From Hymenobacter sp. UV11 (GTDB taxonomy: Bacteria > Bacteroidota > Bacteroidia > Cytophagales > Hymenobacteraceae): DNA of 64,000 bases. The notes under the pieces are model-generated. The model worked only from the letters and a program-made list of their open reading frames with translations. It made no database searches and was not told the DNA's origin. Shown here piece by piece: positions 34,960 through 42,842 of this stretch. Where the stretch lies: NCBI RefSeq assembly GCF_004684095.1, contig NZ_SRII01000002.1:1-64000 (forward strand), written 5' to 3'. The position numbers and the translations under genes were made by a program. The first letter of the stretch is position 1. Every line of letters starts with the position of its first letter.

Positions 34960-34990
34960 CAAAGGTACGAAAAAACCCTGTACTGCCAAA
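34960..34990 (-). promoter_or_regulatory. promoter of tRNA-Cys, TTTG-N19-TACCTTTG
   Basis: The minus strand shows TTTG (34987-34990), 19 bases, then TACCTTTG (34960-34967), matching the Bacteroidota -33/-7 consensus exactly. The tRNA 5' end is 12 bases downstream. Confidence 0.9.
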
Positions 34991-35002
34991 CTGCAAGGCC
35001 AT

Positions 35003-35040
35003 AAAAAAGCCCTGACCTTGCGGCCAGGGCTTCTTATTTT
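35003..35040 (-). terminator. terminator of rpsA
   Basis: On the minus strand AAGCCCTGGCC pairs with GGTCAGGGCTT (35007-35032), followed by a T-run, 17 bases after the rpsA stop. Confidence 0.85.
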
Positions 35041-35056
35041 ACCCTACGTCAATCGC

Positions 35057-36949
35057 TTAGGCGATATCGGCATTGTCGGGCGACGGGCCGGCCAGCGGGG
35101 TGCCAGCGTCAACGCGCGCCTTCAGGCGGTCTTCGCCGGCCTGGCGCTCGGCGCCAGCAAGCTGGTCGCGCAGGGCGCTGAGGGCGTCGAGGTCGCCGAG
35201 GGTGTTCTTATCAGCCGGCTTCTTGAGGTCGCTCAGTTTGCCTTCGCCTTGGGCTTGGCCGCCGGCGGGGGTTTTCTTCGTGAACTTCGAGTTGGCCGTG
35301 CTGCGGTTGCTTTCGTCCTCTTTGTTGTACACCGCAGTGTGCGAAAGCACGATGCGACGGTCATCTTTCGAGAACTCCGTAACGCGGAAGTCGAGCTGCT
35401 CGCCGTTTTCGGCGTTCGAGCCATCTTCCTTCACCAAGCCCTTGGGGTAGGCGAAGCCTTCGATGCCGTAAGGCAACTCGAGCACCGCACCACGGTCCGA
35501 CTTCTCGGTGATGGTAGCCTTGTGTACCGAGCCAGTGGTGAATACCGTCTGGAACGTATCCCAGGGGTTCTCCTCCAGCTGCTTCACACCCAGGGCGAGG
35601 CGACGGGCCGACATATCCAGCTCGAGTACTACTACGTCGAGCTTGTCGCCCACCTTCACTACTTCCGAAGGGTGCTTCACTTTCTTGGTCCACGACAGGT
35701 CCGACACGTGCACGAGGCCGTCTACACCTTCTTCCAGCTCCACGAAGAGGCCGAAGTTGGTGAGGTTACGAACCTGGCCGCTGTGCTTGGTACCCACGGC
35801 AAACTTGTCGGCGAAGTCGCCACGCGTCCACGGGTCTTCGGTCAATTGCTTGATGCCGAGGCTCATCTTGCGGTCTTCACGGTCGAGGGTCAGTACTACT
35901 GCCTCCACAATGTCCCCCTGCTTGATGAAGTCCTGCGGGTTGCGCAGGTGCTGGCTCCAGCTCATTTCCGAAACGTGGATGAGGCCTTCTACGCCCGGTA
36001 CCACTTCCATGAATGCGCCGTAGTCGGCTACGTTCACGATGCGGCCCTGCACACGCGAGCCGGGACCGAGGTCGGCCGGCAGCGAATCCCACGGGTGAGG
36101 AGTGAGCTGCTTCAAGCCCAGCGAGATACGCTTCTTGGCTTCGTCGAAGTCCAACACAACCACGTTGAGTTTCTGGTCGAGCTGCAGTGCCTCGCTCGGG
36201 TGAGCGATGCGGCCCCACGAAATGTCCGTGATGTGCAGCAGACCATCGACACCGCCGAGGTCGATGAACACGCCGAAGTTGGTCATGTTCTTGATGTTGC
36301 CTTCCAGAATCTGACCTTTTTCGAGGTTGTTCAGGATGGCTTCGCGCTGCTGCTCCAGGTCCTTCTCGATGAGGACTTTGTGCGAGACAACCACGTTGTC
36401 GAAAGCAGCGTTGATTTTCACCACTTTCACTTCCATGCGGCGACCCACATAGATATCGAAGTCGCGAATAGGCTTCACGTCGATTTGCGAGCCGGGGAGG
36501 AAGGCTTCTACGCCATCCATCTCCATGATGAGGCCGCCTTTGGTGCGGCGCTTCACCACGCCTTCCAGCACGGTATCATTCTCCAGAGCCGCGTAAATCG
36601 CGTTCCAGGCCTGCTTGATTTTAGCCTTCTTGCGGCTCAGGATGAGCTGGCCGTTGGCATCTTCCTGGTCTTCGATGAACACGTCCACCTCGTCGCCAAC
36701 CTTGAGGTCGGGCAGGTCACGGAATTCGCTCAGCGGCACGAGGCCATCCGATTTGAAGCCGATGTTCAGGATAACATCGCGGTCGGTCATGCCCACCACG
36801 GTGCCTTTAATTACCTCTTCCTCCTGTACGGTGGTGAGGGTGTCGCTGTAGAGCTTTTCTAGCTCGGCGCGCTGGTCGGCATTGTAATTACCGCCAAAGC
36901 CGCCTGCTCCGACATTGTCCCAGTCGAAATCGTCAACCAATTCTGCCAT
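35057..36949 (-). CDS. rpsA: 30S ribosomal protein S1
   Basis: A 630-residue protein built of six S1 RNA-binding repeats. Each repeat begins with a G-x-V-x-x-hydrophobic strand and ends in a VxVxVLxLD-like strand; examples are EGNIKNMTNFGVFIDLGGVD and GQVRNLTNFGLFVELEEGVD. It helps mRNA bind the small ribosomal subunit, which is notable in a group that scarcely uses Shine-Dalgarno pairing. The N-terminus is acidic. The C-terminal extension after repeat six is low complexity. The ATG at 36947-36949 lies 111 bases after a -7 box at 37060-37067. Confidence 0.97.
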   Translation of the reverse strand: MAELVDDFDWDNVGAGGFGGNYNADQRAELEKLYSDTLTTVQEEEVIKGTVVGMTDRDVILNIGFKSDGLVPLSEFRDLPDLKVGDEVDVFIEDQEDANGQLILSRKKAKIKQAWNAIYAALENDTVLEGVVKRRTKGGLIMEMDGVEAFLPGSQIDVKPIRDFDIYVGRRMEVKVVKINAAFDNVVVSHKVLIEKDLEQQREAILNNLEKGQILEGNIKNMTNFGVFIDLGGVDGLLHITDISWGRIAHPSEALQLDQKLNVVVLDFDEAKKRISLGLKQLTPHPWDSLPADLGPGSRVQGRIVNVADYGAFMEVVPGVEGLIHVSEMSWSQHLRNPQDFIKQGDIVEAVVLTLDREDRKMSLGIKQLTEDPWTRGDFADKFAVGTKHSGQVRNLTNFGLFVELEEGVDGLVHVSDLSWTKKVKHPSEVVKVGDKLDVVVLELDMSARRLALGVKQLEENPWDTFQTVFTTGSVHKATITEKSDRGAVLELPYGIEGFAYPKGLVKEDGSNAENGEQLDFRVTEFSKDDRRIVLSHTAVYNKEDESNRSTANSKFTKKTPAGGQAQGEGKLSDLKKPADKNTLGDLDALSALRDQLAGAERQAGEDRLKARVDAGTPLAGPSPDNADIA

Positions 36950-37059
36950 GTGATGCGGGTTCCTAAACTACTGAACGCCACCGCCGGAACCCAGGGCGGA
37001 GCGCATTTTGGGTTGGTTCCGAGGGGGTAAGCCCCCGACCTGCCGCCTTGACAGGGCCG

Positions 37060-37067
37060 CAAAGGTA
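37060..37067 (-). promoter_or_regulatory. -7 box TACCTTTG of rpsA
   Basis: A perfect TAnnTTTG match on the minus strand; it predicts a leader of about 100 bases for rpsA, long enough for autoregulatory structure. No TTTG at the -33 position. Confidence 0.65.
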
Positions 37068-37114
37068 CGGATTTTCAGGGAGAAAAGCTACTAACCACCA
37101 GCACTTCAAGTACA

Positions 37115-37522
37115 TTATTGGCGCGGCCAAACTCGCTCGGGTTTCTGGCCAAGCTGCCAATCAACGTAGTCCTGCGGTGGATCGTCAATGTCAATGACGT
37201 GCTCAGCTAAAAATGGCACTTCGGCACCCATACACAGGTACACATTGTCCTCAAAGTTGGAGCAAGCAGGTTGGTTATCAAGGATACCGATGTAGATATC
37301 ACCGATTTTCTCGCTGACGATAACATACATGCGTTCTCCCTGAATCTCCAGTTTGCCTGCATTATCAACTTCTATGTCAAAAATGAGGCGAGCGGCTTGG
37401 CCTCGTCTTATAGCTTGTCTTTCTATTAAGGCAGGAATCCAAAACCTGTCACCATATTGGGCGTGAGCTTTCTCAGCGGACCGCAATTCCCAATAGTCAG
37501 TTGCAATGGATGGTTGTCGCAT
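37115..37522 (-). CDS. hypothetical protein with YLCMGAEVPFLAEHV motif
   Basis: A 135-residue soluble protein without signal peptide or membrane segment. ERMYVIVSEKIGDIYIGILD followed by YLCMGAEVPFLAEHVIDID resembles a group of small proteins often seen as isolated accessory genes or immunity-type proteins, but I cannot name the family with confidence. The base composition is less GC-rich than that of flanking genes, which may mean recent acquisition. The ATG at 37520-37522 is the only good start. It lies upstream of the rpsA promoter on the same strand. Confidence 0.6.
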   Translation of the reverse strand: MRQPSIATDYWELRSAEKAHAQYGDRFWIPALIERQAIRRGQAARLIFDIEVDNAGKLEIQGERMYVIVSEKIGDIYIGILDNQPACSNFEDNVYLCMGAEVPFLAEHVIDIDDPPQDYVDWQLGQKPERVWPRQ

Positions 37523-37626
37523 GGTGAGGTGGCTTTTATAAAGGCTTTTGAGGTGGCATCTTATCGGCCGCGCAAACCTAGCCAGGCCGCCCGCCGTTGC
37601 TTACTAAAGCAGTCGCCAACCTTCCT

Positions 37627-38349
37627 ATGCCGGACGCCTACCCCCCTGCCGCGCCCGCTATCAGCCTCATCATCCCCACGTTCAACGAGGCGGCCACTAT
37701 CGGCCCGCTGCTGGCCTATCTGCGGGCGGAAATTGATGATAGCACCGAACTAGTGGTGGTGGACGGCGGCAGCACCGACCCTACCCCCCGGCTGGCGGCC
37801 GAAGCCGGCGCGCGCGTGCTGGCCAGCACGCGCAAGGGCCGCGCCGCGCAGCTCAACTACGGGGCGGCGCAGGCCAGCGGGGATATTCTGTATTTTCTGC
37901 ACGCCGACTCCCACCCCCCGCCGGGCTTCGAACGCGATATTCGACGGGCGGTGGCGGCTGGGGCGGGTAGCGGCTGCTACCGGCTGGCCTTCGACCACGG
38001 GCACTGGTTTTTGCGCCTCAATGCCTGGATGACGCGCTGGCCGGTGCTGTGGTTTCGGTTTGGCGACCAGAGCTTATTCGTTCGCAAAAAGCTGTTTGCG
38101 CAAGTAGGTGGCTACCGCGAGGACCTGCTGGTGATGGAAGACCAGGAAATAGTGGAACGCCTGCAGCGGGCGGCGCCGTTTCGGCTGCTGCCACGGGCGG
38201 TGGTCACATCGGCGCGCAAGTACCTAGTCAACGGCGTGTTTCGGCTGCAGGGCATCTTCGCGCTTATCGTGCTGCTGTACCGGCTGGGGGTGCCGCAGGC
38301 GCGGCTGCTGCGCGTGTACCGGGCGTTGGTGCGGCAGGGCAAGCTGTAG
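37627..38349 (+). CDS. arsenosugar-type family 2 glycosyltransferase (TIGR04283)
   Basis: A 240-residue GT-A glycosyltransferase. It begins ISLIIPTFNEAATIGPLL, with the nucleotide-binding VVVDGGSTDPT, the metal-binding HADSHPP, and WFRFGDQSLFVRKKLF plus LVMEDQEIVERL, which mark the TIGR04283 group linked to arsenosugar biosynthesis in other genomes. The ATG at 37627 is chosen over the in-frame TTG at 37597. It is convergent with the oxidoreductase at 38350, the two genes abutting end to end. Its functional partner TIGR04282 is encoded at 39911-40531. Confidence 0.85.
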   Translation: MPDAYPPAAPAISLIIPTFNEAATIGPLLAYLRAEIDDSTELVVVDGGSTDPTPRLAAEAGARVLASTRKGRAAQLNYGAAQASGDILYFLHADSHPPPGFERDIRRAVAAGAGSGCYRLAFDHGHWFLRLNAWMTRWPVLWFRFGDQSLFVRKKLFAQVGGYREDLLVMEDQEIVERLQRAAPFRLLPRAVVTSARKYLVNGVFRLQGIFALIVLLYRLGVPQARLLRVYRALVRQGKL

Positions 38350-39786
38350 CTACAGTTTGTAGGCAAAATCGAGGGCCAGCCGGGTTAGTGGCGAAATGTC
38401 GCGCTGGCTCACTACTAATGCCTGGTTGATGCGCGCGGCGGTGGGGTAGGGATAGATTTTGTCGAAGAGCGCATCCACGCCGAGGCCGCTGCTGTTGGCC
38501 AATATCAGCTCCTGCACCAGCTCGCCGGCGCCGGGGGCCACCATGGCCCCGCCCAGCAGGCGGCGCTTGGTGCCGGGCAACAGGTTTTTTTCGACGAAGA
38601 GCAGCAGGCGGCCGTATTGGTAGTCGTCCACCACGGCGCGGTCGTCGGCGGCAAAGTCGGTTTCCCAGCGTTCGTAGGCGGTGCCGCGCTTGTCGAGCTC
38701 GGCGGCGTCGAGGCCGAAGTGCGCCACTTCGGGGTCGGTGAACGTGACCCAGGAAAAGTGGTCGTAGTCGAGCTTTTTCTTGATGGGCGAGAAAAAGTTG
38801 AACAGCAGTAGCCGCATGTGCAGCTCGGCGCCGTGGCTGAATTTGAGCGAGTTGGCCGCATCGCCGGCCGCAAAAACGGCGGGGTTAGTGGTTTGCAAAT
38901 GCTCGTCGAGCACCAGATGGCCGTGTGCGTCCAGCCCTACCCCCGCCTTTTCGAGTTGCAAGCCATTGAAGCCTACTTCGCGCCCAATGGCCACGTAGGC
39001 AGCGTCAAACTCGACGGCGGTTTCGTGGCCGTCGGCGTGCCGCACCTGCGCCGTGTTGGCATTCGAAAAGGCCGTTATTTTAGCTTCCAACTGAAAATCA
39101 ATGCCTTCACCGCGCAGCCGCTCCAGCAGCACGGCGCTGATGCTAGGGTCTTCTTTTTCTAAAATCTGCTTATCCGAATGCACCACCGTTACCTGCGCGC
39201 CAAAGCGTTGCATGGCTTGGGCCAGCTCTACGCCGTTGGGGCCGCCGCCCACTACCAGTAGGCGGGCGGGCAGTTGGCGCAGGTCCCACACATGCTGGTT
39301 GTCGTAGTGGGCCACCAGTTCGGCGCCGGGCACCGCGAGCTGGCGGGGCCGCGAACCCGTGGCAATGACGAGGCGGCGGCCACGGTGCGTGCGCCCATTA
39401 AGCTCAATATCGTGCGGCCCTACAAAGCGCGGCTCGCCGATTTCGACCGTAATGCCTTGCTCACGCAGGTAGTCGGGGTTTTCGTGGCGACGAATAATAG
39501 CCTGGCGCTCTTGCACGTAGTCCATCACCCGGCCCAGGTCTGCCGCGCCGCTCACCTGCACGCCAAAGCGGGCCGCCTGCCGGGACTGGTGCACCTGCCG
39601 CGCCGCATGAATGAGCGCCTTGCTGGGCACGCAGCCGTGGTTGAGGCAGTCGCCGCCCACGTCCTGCGCCGTTTTGTCAATCAGCAATACGCTGAGCTTA
39701 GCCTTCGCCATGAACAAGGCTAGGCCCAGGCCTGCTGAGCCCGCGCCTAATACAATAAGCTCAAAATCAAATGCTTCGTTGGCCAT
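38350..39786 (-). CDS. mercuric-reductase/dihydrolipoamide-dehydrogenase-like flavoprotein
   Basis: A 478-residue class I pyridine nucleotide-disulfide oxidoreductase. The FAD site is LIVLGAGSAGLGLALFMAK, the redox disulfide CLNHGCVPSK, the NAD(P) site LLVVGGGPNGVELAQAM, and the second FAD motif FAAGDAANS. The expected C-terminal HPE-type dimer motif is not conserved (the stretch near the end reads AHFGLDAAEL then GELVQELILAN). No N-terminal heavy-metal domain and no C-terminal CC pair, so it is not a classical MerA. It lies between two arsenosugar-type glycosyltransferase genes, which hints at arsenic or thiol redox chemistry. Confidence 0.82.
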   Translation of the reverse strand: MANEAFDFELIVLGAGSAGLGLALFMAKAKLSVLLIDKTAQDVGGDCLNHGCVPSKALIHAARQVHQSRQAARFGVQVSGAADLGRVMDYVQERQAIIRRHENPDYLREQGITVEIGEPRFVGPHDIELNGRTHRGRRLVIATGSRPRQLAVPGAELVAHYDNQHVWDLRQLPARLLVVGGGPNGVELAQAMQRFGAQVTVVHSDKQILEKEDPSISAVLLERLRGEGIDFQLEAKITAFSNANTAQVRHADGHETAVEFDAAYVAIGREVGFNGLQLEKAGVGLDAHGHLVLDEHLQTTNPAVFAAGDAANSLKFSHGAELHMRLLLFNFFSPIKKKLDYDHFSWVTFTDPEVAHFGLDAAELDKRGTAYERWETDFAADDRAVVDDYQYGRLLLFVEKNLLPGTKRRLLGGAMVAPGAGELVQELILANSSGLGVDALFDKIYPYPTAARINQALVVSQRDISPLTRLALDFAYKL

Positions 39787-39804
39787 GATAGGGGTAGGAA
39801 CTGG

Positions 39805-39907
39805 AGTAGCGCGAAGTTTCCACTTCGCGCGCGAGCGGAGCGAGCAGGCGGGGCCGCACGGCACAGATGATATATGCTCGCGCACGAAGTGAAAACTTCG
39901 CGCTACT
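39805..39907. repeat. intergenic palindrome with arms of about 32 bp (AGTAGCGCGAAG family)
   Basis: Arms 39805-39836 and 39876-39907 are complementary with a few mismatches. It lies between two tandem minus-strand genes; the sequence is unrelated to the other families here. Confidence 0.9.
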
Positions 39908-39910
39908 GCT

Positions 39911-40531
39911 TTACGAGCGGGCGCGCCAGGCGGCCAGGTCTTCGGCCGTGTCTACGTCGGCGAGGGGGGGTAGTAGGGCTACGCGCAAGCCCAGCCGGGC
40001 TGCATCAGCAAGCGTGGCGGGGCGCACAGTGGCGGTACTCCATTCTTTTTCAAGAAAAAAATCAGGGAATAATTCCTTCATTCCCAGTAAGTAATAGCCG
40101 CCATCGAGCGCCGGGCCCAGCACGGCATCATGCGCGTCGAGCTGCGCGAAAGCTTGGTTTAGCAGCTGCGTAGTGAGCTCGGGGCAGTCGGTGCCGATAA
40201 TGACGGCCTTGGTGGCGCCGGCCGCAAAAGCCGTGGCGAAGGCCGCGTGCATGCGCTGGCCCAGGTCGCCGGCCGGCTGCGGGTGCTGGGCATAGCCGGG
40301 CCAGTAGTCGGGCGCGCCGGGGGTAGGGGCACCGGCCAGCCACACCGTTTTGATGGCGGGCACGCTGGCCGTGGCGGCGCGGGCGTGGGCCAGCAATTCG
40401 TGGTACACAGCCAGCGTGGCTTCGGCGCCGATGGTGCTGGCCAGGCGCGTTTTACCCTGGCCCAGCACCGGGTGTCGCGCCATGATTAGCAGGTGGGAAG
40501 TAGTTGGCAATGAGCAAGTAGTAAGGAGCAA
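39911..40531 (-). CDS. arsenosugar-type glycosyltransferase/nucleotidyltransferase (TIGR04282)
   Basis: A protein of about 200 residues with the MobA-like nucleotidyltransferase fold. MARHPVLGQGKTRLA is the nucleotide-binding start, IIGTDCPELTTQLLNQAF and AVLGPALDGGYYLLG follow, and DVDTAEDLAAW ends the domain. This is the TIGR04282 group, found with TIGR04283 in arsenosugar loci. The start is uncertain: no suitable ATG precedes the first strand, so a TTG (40529-40531 or 40508-40510) is needed. This upstream stretch looks like degenerate 7-bp repeat DNA, which may have overwritten the original start. ArsM and the radical-SAM ArsS are not in the window. Confidence 0.8.
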   Translation of the reverse strand: MLLTTCSLPTTSHLLIMARHPVLGQGKTRLASTIGAEATLAVYHELLAHARAATASVPAIKTVWLAGAPTPGAPDYWPGYAQHPQPAGDLGQRMHAAFATAFAAGATKAVIIGTDCPELTTQLLNQAFAQLDAHDAVLGPALDGGYYLLGMKELFPDFFLEKEWSTATVRPATLADAARLGLRVALLPPLADVDTAEDLAAWRARS

Positions 40532-40548
40532 TGAATAATTTTATCGCC

Positions 40549-41235
40549 CTAATCGGGCCGGCGGAACAGCCGCGCCGCCAGTAGCGAACCCACCGCCAGC
40601 AAGGAGCCCGTGGCCACGCGCCGCCAGCGCTTGGTAGCCGGCGACTCGAAGGCCTTGCCGCCCGCCAGCTCGGCCGTTACGGCGTTCAGCGCCTTTACCT
40701 TGGCGGCAAAATCGCCCGCTACTTTACCGCGGATAACTGTCATCTGCTGAAGCACTTCGTCCAGTTCCTCAGGTAGGGTTTCCTCCAGCATGGCGCGCAC
40801 GCGCTTGGCCACGGTGGGCGACTTGCCATTGGTCGAAATAGCGACTTTAAGCTGGCCTTTCTGCACCACTGAGGAAAGGTAAAAATCGCACAAATCGGGT
40901 GTGTCGGCCACGTTCACGAGCAGGCGGCGCTGGCGGGCGGCCGCTTTAATGCGGTGGTGCAGGGCGCGGTCGTCGGTAGCGGCAAAGACGATATCGGCCG
41001 CGTCGAGGTCGGTTTCGAGCCAGCCGCGCTGCACCAGTGTGAGGCGCGGGTGCCGGGCCGCGACCTCGCACAGCTCGTCTAAAAACGTGAGGCTGACGAT
41101 GGTAACGGCCGTTTTGGGGCTGCTGCGCAGGATGGCGGTGAGCTTTTCGAGACCCACGTTGCCGCCGCCTACCAGTAGTACGCGTAGGTTTTCGAGCTTC
41201 AGAAAGGCCGGGAAAAGCGGGTTTTGGTCGGGCAT
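40549..41235 (-). CDS. precorrin-2 dehydrogenase/sirohydrochlorin ferrochelatase (CysG N-terminal type)
   Basis: A 228-residue protein. NAD-binding fold LRVLLVGGGNVGLEKLTAIL, then FAATDDRALHHRI, VADTPDLCDFYLSSVV and VAISTNGKSPTVAKRVRAML are the Met8/CysG-N motifs. It oxidises precorrin-2 to sirohydrochlorin and may insert iron to give siroheme, needed by the NirB encoded upstream in the same strand block. The C-terminus is an Arg-rich hydrophobic stretch, possibly membrane-associated. The ATG at 41233-41235 begins just after 7-bp repeat units. Confidence 0.88.
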   Translation of the reverse strand: MPDQNPLFPAFLKLENLRVLLVGGGNVGLEKLTAILRSSPKTAVTIVSLTFLDELCEVAARHPRLTLVQRGWLETDLDAADIVFAATDDRALHHRIKAAARQRRLLVNVADTPDLCDFYLSSVVQKGQLKVAISTNGKSPTVAKRVRAMLEETLPEELDEVLQQMTVIRGKVAGDFAAKVKALNAVTAELAGGKAFESPATKRWRRVATGSLLAVGSLLAARLFRRPD

Positions 41236-41241
41236 CTTGAC

Positions 41242-41270
41242 AGTGAGCAATGAGCAGTGAGCAATGAACA
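41242..41270. repeat. degenerate CAGTGAG repeat units
   Basis: Four units of the 7-bp repeat (AGTGAGCAATGAGCAGTGAG) lie between the stop of the rubredoxin protein gene and the start of the siroheme gene on the minus strand. A similar degenerate patch is at 40505-40535. Confidence 0.85.
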
Positions 41271-41305
41271 GTTGCGGGCAGTCATTGTCACGGGCGGCGG
41301 CGCTT

Positions 41306-42787
41306 TTAGTTTACGATGTAAGCGTGCGGAGAGCCAACAGCTACGAAAAGCTCCTTCGGGGCTTCGCAGGTAGGGCAGGCATACGTGGCCAGCGCCGCCC
41401 AGGGCGTGCCGGGCGCGACGCCCTGGGCCGGGTCGCCGTCGGCCTCGTCGTACACCGTGAAGCAGCGGCGGCACTGGTGCAGTGGCGGCTGGTTGGGCTC
41501 GACGGGGGGGGTAGGGGGCGCCTCGCCAAGCGGTGCGGTGGGCAGCAGGGCGGCCGCCTGCTGCTCATAAAACTGGTCGCAGAGCTGGGCGAGGTACCAC
41601 GGCAGGTTTTCGCGGTTCACCTTCTTACGGAAGCTGATAAAGTCCTTGCTGTTAGGGTTGAAGTCGCGGGTGTGCAGCACCTCGTACTGCTCGCCGTGCA
41701 GGCCGGTTTGGGTGAGGCTGTCGAAGTGGCGGCGCACCACGATGGAGCCGAAGAGCCCGGTTTGGGGCTTGGTTTTGATGGCGAAGCAGAGCTGATAGGT
41801 GCGAATATCTTCCTCGTTGAAGTGGCGCACCAGCTCGTGCTTCAGCGCCAGGCCCTCGGCGCAAAAGTCTTCGACCTGCCAGTTGAGCTCGTTGGCGGCG
41901 TGGCGCACGTTGATGCGGTGGCGGCGTAGCACGGCATCCCAGAGCGGGCGGTCGGCCAACTCGATACCCTTGATGATGAGTGATTTCCAGGGGGTAGGGC
42001 ACAGCTGGCCGATGCGCGTGTGCAGGCACACCTGGCACAGGTCCTTCAAAAAAGCCACCGAAAATTGCTCATCGCGCCGGTAAATGCCCAGCCACAGCTT
42101 GCTGCCGTAGCGGTTGAAGCCCTCGTAGTAGGGCAGCGTGAACTCGGGTAGCGTGAGGGGGGTAGTAATCGGCTGAACCACAAAGCGTTGGCCGGTATTT
42201 ACCAGGTTGTGCAGCAGCGCGCCATCAGCGGCCGGCTGGTCGTGGAATTTGTCGCGGTTCGCAAAAATGACCCGCTCCACGGCGCTGCTCAGGGCCGGAA
42301 TATCCTCCGAATACACCAGCGAGGGCCAGCAGTAGAGCGCGTTGGTCTGCGGAAAGCGCACGTAGAGGTACCAGTAGTTGGGCGTATCGGCGGTGATAAA
42401 ATTGAGATTGCCGGTGAAGAAAGGAATGAACGTCTGGTGCCGGTCGATGAGGTTGATTTTCAGCCGCGGCTGATAGTCAAACAGGTCCAGCACATCCATG
42501 TACACGCCCTCGCGCAGCCAGGCCGTGTTGTGAAATACCTCCTCCACCACGTACGAGCTCACGATATTGGGGTGCGCGTCGGCGTCGATTTCGGCCAGCA
42601 TATCAGCCTTGCCTAGCGCGTGCAGCAGCCCTCGCCGGTGCTCGGCCGCCACCGTAAACAGCAGCTGCTGGCGATTGCCAACCTGCACATACTCGACCTC
42701 GGCCCGCTCGGCAGCTTCCAGAATCGTGAGCAAATCGCCGGCCGGCACAATGCCGCCGGGGAGGTTAACTTTAACGGTGGAGGACAA
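41306..42787 (-). CDS. rubredoxin-tailed protein with nitrite/sulfite-reductase-like core
   Basis: A 493-residue protein. Its N-terminus (VKVNLPGGIVPAGDLLTILE) and QLCPTPWKSLIIKGI resemble the ferredoxin-like half domains of sulfite/nitrite reductases. The siroheme/4Fe-4S cysteine pairs (Cx5C and Cx3C), clearly present in NirB of this cluster, are absent. The C-terminus is a complete rubredoxin: CRRC at 439-442 and CPTC at 471-474, with GDPAQGVAPGTPW between. It follows the nitrate reductase gene by 55 bp, so an electron-transfer role in nitrate assimilation is my inference. The start is TTG at 42785-42787; no in-frame ATG is found nearby. Confidence 0.75.
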   Translation of the reverse strand: MSSTVKVNLPGGIVPAGDLLTILEAAERAEVEYVQVGNRQQLLFTVAAEHRRGLLHALGKADMLAEIDADAHPNIVSSYVVEEVFHNTAWLREGVYMDVLDLFDYQPRLKINLIDRHQTFIPFFTGNLNFITADTPNYWYLYVRFPQTNALYCWPSLVYSEDIPALSSAVERVIFANRDKFHDQPAADGALLHNLVNTGQRFVVQPITTPLTLPEFTLPYYEGFNRYGSKLWLGIYRRDEQFSVAFLKDLCQVCLHTRIGQLCPTPWKSLIIKGIELADRPLWDAVLRRHRINVRHAANELNWQVEDFCAEGLALKHELVRHFNEEDIRTYQLCFAIKTKPQTGLFGSIVVRRHFDSLTQTGLHGEQYEVLHTRDFNPNSKDFISFRKKVNRENLPWYLAQLCDQFYEQQAAALLPTAPLGEAPPTPPVEPNQPPLHQCRRCFTVYDEADGDPAQGVAPGTPWAALATYACPTCEAPKELFVAVGSPHAYIVN

Positions 42788-42807
42788 GTGGGAATGTTTA
42801 GGCTTGT

Positions 42808-42832
42808 ATGAAAGACGCTCGCAATGACAAAC
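42808..42832. repeat. remnant of the GTCATTGCGAGCG repeat
   Basis: GACGCTCGCAATGACAAACG, a half copy of the palindrome family seen complete at 31443 and 57058, lies between the nitrate reductase and rubredoxin protein genes. Confidence 0.7.
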
Positions 42833-42842
42833 GGCTAAATTC

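Noticed and set aside
35018..36862. Long open frame on the plus strand opposite rpsA
   Set aside because: It mirrors the codon structure of the highly conserved S1 gene on the other strand and has no protein features of its own.
38350..39786. Classical mercuric reductase MerA
   Set aside because: It lacks the N-terminal heavy-metal domain and the C-terminal cysteine pair, and no other mer genes are present.
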